Shown here: positions 1 to 6,538 of the stretch, in pieces | Layout: every line of letters begins with the position of its first letter | How positions within the stretch are numbered: position 1 is the first letter of the stretch | Source of the DNA: an uncultured Gilliamella sp. | Lineage (GTDB): Bacteria; Pseudomonadota; Gammaproteobacteria; Enterobacterales; Enterobacteriaceae | NCBI GenBank assembly: GCA_945291235.1 | Contig: CALYQY010000073.1 | Span: 1-12,753, forward strand | Length of the DNA: 12,753 bases | Direction: 5' to 3' | The notes under the pieces: model-generated | Database searches by the model: none | What the model was told of the DNA's origin: nothing | Seen by the model: the letters and a program-made list of their open reading frames with translations, nothing else | Made by a program: the position numbers and the translations under genes

Positions 1-784
<784 letters not shown>

Positions 785-818
785 CTAAATTCTGTCTATA
801 AATTAAATTATTTGCCAA

Positions 819-1112
819 TTACGCTTGAACAATGGCTAAAATATCGCTTTCAGATAAGATAAGCACTTCTTCGTTATCAATTTTTTCTGTTTTAACGCCA
901 TATCCTTCATTGAAAATAACGATATCACCAACTTTTACATCTAGTGGTTGAACTTGACCATTTTCTAAAATGCGACCATTACCAACAGCTAAAACTTCAC
1001 CACGTGTTGATTTACCCGCAGCTGAGCCTGTTAAAACAATACCGCCAGCTGATTTTGACTCTACTTCTTTGCGTTTAATGATCACACGATCATGCAATGG
1101 ACGAATTTTCAT
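819..1112 (-). CDS. groES: Co-chaperonin GroES (Hsp10)
   Basis: GroES is the heptameric lid that caps the GroEL ring in the cytosol. At 97 aa it has the normal length, and it begins [18 protein letters not shown] as in enterobacteria. The mobile loop (about residues 17-33) contains the GGIVL segment (23-27), whose Ile-Val-Leu contacts the GroEL apical domain. The end, [16 protein letters not shown], is nearly that of E. coli. The ATG at 1112 is preceded by a GGAGA ribosome-binding site. It is the first gene of the groES-groEL operon, with its heat-shock promoter about 85 bp upstream. Nothing in it is aberrant. Confidence 0.98.
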   Translation of the reverse strand: MKIRPLHDRVIIKRKEVESKSAGGIVLTGSAAGKSTRGEVLAVGNGRILENGQVQPLDVKVGDIVIFNEGYGVKTEKIDNEEVLILSESDILAIVQA

Positions 1113-1196
1113 TAGTTATCTCCTAGCACTAATTTGTAAACAAATGATTATTGACAATAAATCATAATTTAATGATTTTAAAATATAGTGTGCTTT

Positions 1197-1224
1197 ACAT
1201 GGGGATATTTTTATATTCTTCAAG
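1197..1224 (-). promoter_or_regulatory. Sigma-32 heat-shock promoter of groES-groEL
   Basis: Read on the minus strand, this site is CTTGAA (1219-1224), a 14-nt spacer, then CCCCATGT (1197-1204). That matches the RpoH consensus CTTGAA-N13/14-CCCCATNT at every fixed position. It lies between the fxsA stop and the groES start, leaving an untranslated leader of roughly 75-80 nt. It is the evidence for RpoH control of the operon; no CIRCE/HrcA inverted repeat is visible. Confidence 0.9.
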
Positions 1225-1257
1225 AGAAAGATTCCAAAAAAATAACCGATTGATTAT

Positions 1258-1725
1258 TTATTCATCATCTTTACGACTAAATTCACCTTCAATATATTCA
1301 TCAAACTGATTAACGGTTGTTGTTTTTGATGAAACAACAACCGTTTTACTAAATACTTTTTCTAAAATTGATTTGGTTATATACCTTTTTACGTACGGAA
1401 TTAATAAAATCCCCCCAAATATATCACTTACAAAACCAGGAAGGGTGACAAGACAAACACCAACTGTTGTTAAAATATTTGAAAGTGTTTCAATTTTTAA
1501 ACTCTCCAGTTTCATACCCTTTAGATTCGTCTCATCCTGTTGCATAAATCGATCATTTTTTATAATTTGTTTTTTAGCGAATTGAGAACAAAGAATGAAT
1601 TTAGCAATCACAAAAATTAGGGTTGGCCATACACCGATTAAAGAAATCACCAGTTTAAATAAACTAATTTCGCAATAAAAATAAAATATAATAAGAAAAA
1701 GAATAAAATAGGCTAAAAATCGCAT
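1258..1725 (-). CDS. fxsA: FxsA family inner-membrane protein
   Basis: FxsA-family protein (UPF0716), 155 aa. E. coli FxsA was named because its overproduction suppresses F-plasmid exclusion of phage T7; its normal role is unclear. Visible features are a hydrophobic N-terminal segment (about 3-23) containing a conserved Glu19, a second hydrophobic stretch (about 25-46), and a third (about 82-112) that contains the family LPGF motif (95-98) followed by Asp101. The soluble tail ends in EGEFSRKDDE, close to the E. coli tail but without its extra hydrophilic extension. The start at 1725 has an AGGT-type ribosome-binding site. The gene lies just upstream of groES on the same strand, as fxsA does in E. 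coli, but groES has its own heat-shock promoter. Assignment is strong at family level. Confidence 0.9.
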   Translation of the reverse strand: MRFLAYFILFLIIFYFYCEISLFKLVISLIGVWPTLIFVIAKFILCSQFAKKQIIKNDRFMQQDETNLKGMKLESLKIETLSNILTTVGVCLVTLPGFVSDIFGGILLIPYVKRYITKSILEKVFSKTVVVSSKTTTVNQFDEYIEGEFSRKDDE

Positions 1726-1771
1726 TAGTCATTACCTAGAAACAACATGATACAGTCAGAATATTTGTAGT

Positions 1772-1799
1772 AATATAAACCCAATCAGTTATTTTTCAA
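1772..1799 (-). promoter_or_regulatory. Candidate sigma-70 promoter of fxsA
   Basis: On the minus strand, TTGAAA (1794-1799) is followed after 16 nt by TATATT (1772-1777), about 46 bp before the fxsA start. The match is reasonable, but in DNA this AT-rich such matches can arise by chance. Confidence 0.4.
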
Positions 1800-1839
1800 C
1801 CAAACAGTTTATTTTTTTTAAAATATATCACAAAAAGAA

Positions 1840-1868
1840 TTGACGAATTATCACAGATCGTGTTTAAT
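1840..1868 (+). promoter_or_regulatory. Sigma-70 promoter of tRNA-Phe
   Basis: TTGACG (1840-1845), a 17-nt spacer, then TTTAAT (1863-1868), ending 14 nt before the mature tRNA 5' end. Position and spacing suit a stable-RNA promoter. It lies outside the island repeat, so integration leaves tRNA transcription untouched. Confidence 0.65.
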
Positions 1869-1882
1869 GTGCATCCATTGTT

Positions 1883-1958
1883 GCCCGGATAGCTCAGTCG
1901 GTAGAGCAGGGGATTGAAAATCCCCGTGTCCGTGGTTCGATTCCGCGTCCGGGCACCA
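1883..1958 (+). tRNA. pheT-like tRNA-Phe: tRNA-Phe (anticodon GAA)
   Basis: A complete 76-nt cloverleaf can be folded by eye. The acceptor stem pairs GCCCGGA with TCCGGGC and is followed by an A discriminator and an encoded CCA. The D arm is AGCTC...GAGC. The anticodon stem GGGGA/TCCCC encloses the loop TTGAAAA, with GAA at 1916-1918. The T arm contains GGTTCGATTCC. It lies just downstream of a good promoter and upstream of a rho-independent terminator. The last 21 nt (from 1938) are repeated at 10491-10511, which marks this gene as the integration target of the island; the gene stays intact. The family and codon assignment is firm; the symbol is only descriptive, as E. coli calls its copies pheU and pheV. 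Confidence 0.97.
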
Positions 1959-2003
1959 ATCCTAAAAGAACACCAGCGAAAGCTGGTTTTTTTGTGTCTG
2001 AAA
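1938..2003 (+). repeat. attL: left 66-bp direct repeat at the tRNA-Phe 3' end
   Basis: The last 21 nt of tRNA-Phe, its terminator hairpin and a few flanking bases recur at 10491-10556 with one mismatch (C1961 against T10514). The offset is 8,553 bp. A direct repeat that begins inside the tRNA T arm and rebuilds an intact tRNA is the classical footprint of tyrosine-recombinase integration, so this copy is read as attL. Confidence 0.9.
1972..1993 (+). terminator. Rho-independent terminator of tRNA-Phe
   Basis: The stem ACCAGC/GCTGGT closes a GAAA tetraloop and is followed by a run of T residues (to 1993), starting 14 nt after the CCA end. The whole structure lies inside the direct repeat, so the island supplies or retains a terminator after integration. 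Confidence 0.9.
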
Positions 2004-2023
2004 TTCAAGCAAATTAAAAACTG

Positions 2024-2062
2024 TTAAAAATCGTTTTTAATATCGATATATAAACATGTTTA
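2024..2062. repeat. Cluster of three palindromes just inside attL
   Basis: Three near-contiguous inverted repeats are visible: TTAAAAA-TCG-TTTTTAA (2024-2040), the 8-bp palindrome TATCGATA (2041-2048) and the perfect 12-bp palindrome TAAACATGTTTA (2051-2062). They begin 20 bp inside the repeat boundary. Protein-binding sites (integrase arm or excisionase type) are possible; the AT-rich background weakens the case. Confidence 0.5.
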
Positions 2063-2341
2063 CTGACCCGATATTTAATACAATCTTAACATTAGAATAA
2101 CAAATAACCACATCGATAAAATATAAATTCTAATCCCAATAGAAAGTGTTAACAGTAGGATCTTGTCTTCATAACTATATAAGAACCCCTAAATTAGGCG
2201 AATTTGTTAAAAGCCAAACAGACGGCAATCGTGATATTTCTGAAAATTCTATATTTTTTACCAGAAAGTGAGAAGATATCTTACTATTTATCCAGTCAAA
2301 ATATTATTACCTATAACATCACACTCCCTCATAATTTGTGG

Positions 2342-2354
2342 TAGGATTGGTGCC
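2342..2354 (-). repeat. Inverted 13-nt copy of the tRNA-end/att core
   Basis: TAGGATTGGTGCC here is the exact reverse complement of GGCACCAATCCTA at 1952-1964, which spans the tRNA acceptor end, CCA and the bases after it. It agrees with the attL variant (C1961), not with the attR variant (T10514). Similarity does not extend beyond 13 nt. Confidence 0.6.
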
Positions 2355-2355
2355 T

Positions 2356-2368
2356 AATGTAATACATT
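2356..2368. repeat. Perfect palindrome beside the inverted att core
   Basis: AATGTA-A-TACATT is a perfect 6-bp inverted repeat around a single base. It starts one base after the inverted att-core copy and about 140 bp before hsdM. It could be an operator or recombinase-binding site; no cognate protein is encoded nearby. Confidence 0.45.
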
Positions 2369-2510
2369 GTTTTTATCGGTAAACAAAAATTGGAGGCAGT
2401 TTTGTTAAATGATTACAACCCTATCTCCAATCTTTAATCTGTTCATATTTAAAACGTGTCGGAAAAAACAACATCCGATTACGCAAGTGTAGTAATAATT
2501 AGGAATAACC

Positions 2511-4931
2511 ATGGCCATCAAAAAAACTGAACTATACACATCCCTTTGGGCTAGTTGCGACGAACTGCGCGGTGGAATGGATGCCAGTCAGTATAAAGAT
2601 TATGTTCTGACAATATTGTTTATGAAGTATGTATCAGACAAATATAAAGGCGATCCTTATGGTTTGATTGTCGTGCCACAAGGCGCTAGCTTTGATGATA
2701 TGGTTAAGCTTAAAGGCAATAAAGAAATCGGCGATAAAATAAATAAAATCATCAGTGCGTTAGCTGAAGAGAATGATCTCAAAGGTGTTATTGATGTAGC
2801 CGATTTTAATGATGAAGATAAACTCGGTAAAGGTAAAGAGATGGTTGACCGCCTATCTAAACTGATAGGTCTATTTGAAGGACTTGATCTCTCTTCCAAC
2901 CGTGCCGATGGTGACGATTTATTGGGTGATGCTTATGAATATCTGATGCGTCATTTTGCAACTGAATCGGGTAAATCTAAAGGCCAGTTTTATACGCCAT
3001 CCGAAGTGTCGCGCATTCTTGCTAAAGTGATCGGTATTAATAGTAATACTCGGCAGGACGCCACCGTTTATGACCCAACCTGTGGTTCCGGTTCTCTTTT
3101 ATTAAAAGCTAGTGATGAAGCTCCACGTGGTTTGAGTATTTTTGGTCAAGAAATGGATAACGCCACCAGTGCATTGGCTCGTATGAACATGATTCTGCAC
3201 AACAATGCCACCGCCAAAATTTGGAAAGGTAATACCATTACAGATCCACAATGGAAAGAAGAAAATGGACAACTTAAAACTTTTGATTTTGCGGTTGCTA
3301 ACCCACCATTTTCAAATAAAAACTGGACTAACGGTATTAATCCTCAAGAGGATCAATTTAATCGCTTCAGCTGGGGGGTGCCACCCGAAAAAAATGGTGA
3401 CTATGCCTTTTTATTACATATTATCAAAAGTTTAAAAAGCACTGGCAAAGGCGCAGTTATTCTACCTCATGGCGTATTATTTCGTGGCAACGCCGAAGCA
3501 CGTATTCGTGAAAACCTGATTAAACAAGGTTATATAAAAGGCATTATTGGTTTACCTGCCAACCTATTCTATGGCACCGGCATTCCAGCCTGTATTATTG
3601 TGATCGATAAAGAACACGCATCGATGAGGGAAAGTATTTTTATGATCGATGCCAGTAAAGGTTTTATCAAAGATGGCAATAAAAATCGCTTACGTAGCCA
3701 GGATATTTACAAAATTGTTGAGGTGTTTACCAAACAACTAGAACAGCCACGTTTTAGTCGTATAGTACCATTAAGCGAAATAGAAGCCAATGATTACAAC
3801 CTGAATATTCCGCGCTATATTGATTCTAGCGAACCGGAAGATCTGCATGATCTTAGTGCCCACCTGCAAGGGGGAATTCCCAATCGTGACGTTGATGCTT
3901 TAGATCGCTACTGGCAAATATTCCCGAGTATTCGCGCTACCTTATTCAAACTAGCGCGTGAAGGTTATAGCGAAGCGTTGATTAACGCTTCTGAAGTGAA
4001 AAATACCATTCTAAATCATGCAGAGTTCAAAAGCTTTGCAACACAAACTCTTAAACCCTTTACCAATTGGGCTGAACGTGCAAACCTAAAAGCGATAAAA
4101 CAAGGTGAGCAGCCAAAACAGATTATTCATCAGATCAGCGAAGATCTGCTGCAATGTTATTTGCGAACGCCATTGCTAAGTAAATATGATATCTACCAGA
4201 TCTTAATGGACTACTGGGCTGATACCATGCAAGATGATGTATATGTGCTAGTGCAAGATGGTTGGTCTGTGGGTAAAGTTCTGCGTGAATTGGTTGCGGA
4301 AAAAGGGGAAAAACTCAAAGAGACGCCTGATTTAGTGATTGGTAAAGCCAAATATAAAGCTGAATTAATTTCGCCTACGCTTATTGTGGCGCGCTATTTT
4401 GCTGATGAACAAGCTAAGGTCGATGCATTGCAAAGTAAACTTGATAGTGCTAGTCAAGAGCTAGAAACATATCTTGAGGAAAATGGTGGTGACGACGGTC
4501 TGCTCAATGATGCACTCAATGACAAAGATAAAGTCACCAAAGCTACAGTCACTACGCGTTTGAAAGTTGCCACTAACGCTGATGAAAAAGCGGCACTTAA
4601 ACAAGCTAAAAAGCTGTTTGATTGTGAGGCTGATGCTAAAAAAGCGCTGAAAGAAGCGCAAGACGCACTTGATTTGGCGGTATTTAAGAAGTACTCGAAG
4701 CTTAGTATTGATGAAATCAAATCTCTAATAGTTGACGATAAATGGTTAGCGACTCTCGAATCAAACCTTATTGCTGAAATCGAAAGGATTACCCAACAAC
4801 TGGCCAATCGAGTTAAAGAGTTGGAAGAGCGTTACAGTGAGCCACTACCAATGATTATGCAATCGGTAACAAGTCTGAGTGATAAAGTGGCGGGTCATTT
4901 AAAAGCAATGGGACTGGAGTGGACACTATGA
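2511..4931 (+). CDS. hsdM: Type I restriction-modification system, DNA methyltransferase subunit HsdM (long form)
   Basis: This is the modification subunit, an adenine-N6 DNA methyltransferase that works as M2S1 with HsdS and is part of the R2M2S1 restriction complex. Residues about 8-130 form the helical HsdM_N domain (LYTSLWASCDELRGGMD). GQFYTP (158-163) precedes the catalytic core. The SAM-binding motif I is DPTCGSG (188-194) and catalytic motif IV is NPPF (264-267), the signature of N6-adenine enzymes. At 806 aa the protein is clearly longer than the roughly 500-aa EcoKI or EcoR124I HsdM. The extra part (about residues 455-806) is helical, charged and coiled-coil-like, especially 625-780. 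The ATG follows AGGA at a 6-nt spacing. The stop overlaps the hsdS start as ATGA. The catalytic motifs are intact, so the enzyme should be active. Confidence 0.95.
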   Translation: MAIKKTELYTSLWASCDELRGGMDASQYKDYVLTILFMKYVSDKYKGDPYGLIVVPQGASFDDMVKLKGNKEIGDKINKIISALAEENDLKGVIDVADFNDEDKLGKGKEMVDRLSKLIGLFEGLDLSSNRADGDDLLGDAYEYLMRHFATESGKSKGQFYTPSEVSRILAKVIGINSNTRQDATVYDPTCGSGSLLLKASDEAPRGLSIFGQEMDNATSALARMNMILHNNATAKIWKGNTITDPQWKEENGQLKTFDFAVANPPFSNKNWTNGINPQEDQFNRFSWGVPPEKNGDYAFLLHIIKSLKSTGKGAVILPHGVLFRGNAEARIRENLIKQGYIKGIIGLPANLFYGTGIPACIIVIDKEHASMRESIFMIDASKGFIKDGNKNRLRSQDIYKIVEVFTKQLEQPRFSRIVPLSEIEANDYNLNIPRYIDSSEPEDLHDLSAHLQGGIPNRDVDALDRYWQIFPSIRATLFKLAREGYSEALINASEVKNTILNHAEFKSFATQTLKPFTNWAERANLKAIKQGEQPKQIIHQISEDLLQCYLRTPLLSKYDIYQILMDYWADTMQDDVYVLVQDGWSVGKVLRELVAEKGEKLKETPDLVIGKAKYKAELISPTLIVARYFADEQAKVDALQSKLDSASQELETYLEENGGDDGLLNDALNDKDKVTKATVTTRLKVATNADEKAALKQAKKLFDCEADAKKALKEAQDALDLAVFKKYSKLSIDEIKSLIVDDKWLATLESNLIAEIERITQQLANRVKELEERYSEPLPMIMQSVTSLSDKVAGHLKAMGLEWTL
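4916..4931 (+). promoter_or_regulatory. RBS and ATGA stop-start overlap that set the hsdS start
   Basis: GGAG at 4916-4919 lies 8 nt before ATG 4928, and that ATG overlaps the hsdM TGA as ATGA. An in-frame GTG at 4919 overlaps the Shine-Dalgarno itself and has no ribosome site of its own. ATG 4928 is therefore preferred, with translational coupling to hsdM. Confidence 0.8.
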
Positions 4932-6253
4932 GTAATGTAGAAACTAAAGTAAGTTCAAATCTTATTCCAGTTGGCTATAAGCAGACTGAAGTTGGGGTGA
5001 TTCCGGAGGATTGGGATATTTATTGTTTTAGTGATTGTGGATATTTTCAATCAGGTAGTGGTTTTCCTACTAAATATCAAGGGGAACAAGAAGGCGATTA
5101 TCCATTCTTTAAAGTCTCTGATATGAATAATATAGGAAATGAAAATATTTTAAGAAGTTCTAATAACTATATTTCGGAAAATATTAGAAATTTAATTGCA
5201 GCAAAAATCATTCCTGTAAATGCAATTATTTTTGCAAAAATTGGAGCTGCAATATTCCTAGAAAGAAAAAAAATATGTTTTCAGCCATCATGTATCGATA
5301 ACAATTTGATGGCCTATATAGTCAATAATGATAAACTTTATTATAAGTATGCATATCTACTTTTTAAAAATATAAAGCTAGGGCATCTTGTAGAAACTAC
5401 AGCTTTACCATCTCTCAGCAGCCGTGATATTGGGCAAAAAAAAATGGCGTTTCCTGCTATGGAAGAACAAGCTATCATCGCCAATGCCTTATCTGATGTC
5501 GATGTGCTGATTACCGAGTTGGAAAAGCTGATTGCCAAAAAACAGGCTATCAAAACCGCCACCATGCAACAACTCCTTACTGGCCGCACTCGTCTACCAC
5601 AATTCGCCTTGCGCGAAGATGGTTCGAAAAAAGGTACCAAACAGAGTGAATTGGGGGAGATACCGGAGGATTGGGAGATTATTAATATAGAAGAGCTAGG
5701 ACATGTAGATCCTGAAAATTTAAGTTCTACAACTTCATCTGATTACGAGTTTAACTATATTTCACTAGAACAAATAGAAAAAGGAGTTCTTTTAGGAACA
5801 ATAAAGACCATTTTTAAGAATGCACCTTCTAGAGCTAGACGAGTTATAAAGAAGGGAGATATCTTGGTTTCAACTGTAAGACCAAATCTAATGTCTCACT
5901 ATTTTATCCAGCATGATGCTAATGACTTAATTTGTTCTACAGGATTTAGTGTAATCAGATTTTATAAAGAAAAACTTTGTCCAGGATATTTGTATCAACA
6001 TCTATTTTCGTCAGTGATTAATAATCAAATTGATATGTTGATTTCAGGATCAAACTATCCCGCCATTAATAGCGGTGACGTTAAAAAACTAAAAATTCAG
6101 GTCGGTAATGTAGAAGAACAAACTGCCATTGCCGCAATCCTCTCCGATATGGATGAAGAGATTCAGGCTTTGGATCAACGTCTTAGCAAAACCCGTCAAA
6201 TCAAACAGGGTATGATGCAGGAGTTACTAACAGGAAAAACAAGATTGGTGTGA
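4928..6253 (+). CDS. hsdS: Type I restriction-modification system, specificity subunit HsdS
   Basis: HsdS recognises the bipartite DNA target and scaffolds HsdM and HsdR. With the ATG at 4928 it is 441 aa, a normal length. It is built as two pseudo-repeats. YKQTEVGVIPEDWDI near the N-terminus is echoed by TKQSELGEIPEDWEI after residue 237, and each opens a target-recognition domain (about 31-177 and 251-394). Each TRD is followed by a helical conserved region: MEEQAIIANALSDVD...LLTGRTRL (178-223) and VEEQTAIAAILSDMD...LLTGKTRLV (395-441). The TRDs are visibly more AT-rich than the conserved segments and than hsdM/hsdR, as expected where recognition halves are exchanged. There are A-runs of 8 and 9 in the first TRD (5266-5273, 5436-5444). 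The frame is intact; the target sequence cannot be predicted. Confidence 0.95.
   Translation: MSNVETKVSSNLIPVGYKQTEVGVIPEDWDIYCFSDCGYFQSGSGFPTKYQGEQEGDYPFFKVSDMNNIGNENILRSSNNYISENIRNLIAAKIIPVNAIIFAKIGAAIFLERKKICFQPSCIDNNLMAYIVNNDKLYYKYAYLLFKNIKLGHLVETTALPSLSSRDIGQKKMAFPAMEEQAIIANALSDVDVLITELEKLIAKKQAIKTATMQQLLTGRTRLPQFALREDGSKKGTKQSELGEIPEDWEIINIEELGHVDPENLSSTTSSDYEFNYISLEQIEKGVLLGTIKTIFKNAPSRARRVIKKGDILVSTVRPNLMSHYFIQHDANDLICSTGFSVIRFYKEKLCPGYLYQHLFSSVINNQIDMLISGSNYPAINSGDVKKLKIQVGNVEEQTAIAAILSDMDEEIQALDQRLSKTRQIKQGMMQELLTGKTRLV
4981..5020 (+). repeat. hsdS internal repeat, copy 1
   Basis: This 40-nt segment matches 5641-5680 at 33 of 40 positions, with 14 identical bases in a row (5003-5016). 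It encodes the conserved QTEVGVIPEDWDI block that opens TRD1. Such repeats are natural crossover points for exchanging recognition halves. Confidence 0.75.
5641..5680 (+). repeat. hsdS internal repeat, copy 2
   Basis: This is the second copy of the segment at 4981-5020, at an in-frame offset of 660 bp. It encodes QSELGEIPEDWEI at the start of TRD2. Confidence 0.75.
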
Positions 6254-6538
6254 GTGAAAATCGTTATATAAATAATTAAATTCTTGAATCGGAGCTTGAG
6301 AATTTGCTAAATAAAAGAATAATAAAATTTAACTAAAGGCAATAGGTAAGCCGGTACATTTTTCTGCTGCAATTAAGCGTATTTGTCTAAATGGCTTAAA
6401 TTTTTTATGAAAAGACTGAGTTTACCTAATTTAATGGCAAGAGGGATATCAGGCAGAACAACCTGTATGACGAAAAGATACTAGCAATCCTGATCTCTTG
6501 AGCCTTTAGTTTAAAAACACAGATGAAGGAAAATTAAT
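6254..6538 (+). other. 285-bp gap between hsdS and hsdR
   Basis: No convincing gene. The longest notable frame is a 25-codon ORF at 6407-6484 without a ribosome-binding site. An imperfect inverted repeat pairs AAGAG...ATCAGG (from about 6439) with CCTGAT..CTCTT (to about 6499). The break contrasts with the overlaps elsewhere in the locus and implies that hsdR has its own expression signals. AAGGAAAA 8-9 nt before ATG 6539 is a good hsdR ribosome site. Confidence 0.6.
6296..6325 (+). promoter_or_regulatory. Weak candidate promoter for hsdR
   Basis: TTGAGA (6296-6301), an 18-nt spacer and TAATAA (6320-6325) form a plausible but weak sigma-70 match in the hsdS-hsdR gap. It would give a leader of about 200 nt. 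Confidence 0.25.

Larger units (their letters stand above)
2004..2510. other. 507-bp non-coding left end of the island
   Basis: No reading frame of useful length or recognisable fragment was found on either strand. The stretch is AT-rich and holds several inverted repeats: 2024-2040, 2041-2048 and 2051-2062 near attL, 2356-2368 in the middle, and a 5-bp stem TCGGA/TCCGA (2459-2478) near hsdM. It also holds an inverted 13-nt copy of the att core (2342-2354). An integrase gene would normally be expected here, next to the tRNA. The hsdM promoter must lie here, but I could not single out a convincing -35/-10 pair. Confidence 0.7.

Noticed and set aside
1796..2008. Minus-strand frame covering the tRNA-Phe gene
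   Set aside because: It runs through the tRNA and its terminator; the tRNA explains the sequence fully.
2078..2085. ATACAATC shared by the left end (2078-2085) and the right end (10427-10434) as a common arm-type site
   Set aside because: An 8-nt match between two AT-rich stretches of this size is expected by chance.
2389..2431. ATTGGAG...CTCCAAT inverted repeat upstream of hsdM as an operator
   Set aside because: A 7-bp stem with a 29-nt loop is too loose to call without conservation data.
4919..4927. GTG at 4919 as the hsdS start
   Set aside because: The GTG overlaps the GGAG ribosome site that serves ATG 4928, and the ATGA overlap with the hsdM stop favours 4928.
6407..6484. 25-codon ORF in the hsdS-hsdR gap
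   Set aside because: There is no ribosome-binding site and no recognisable motif; a frame of this length is expected by chance.
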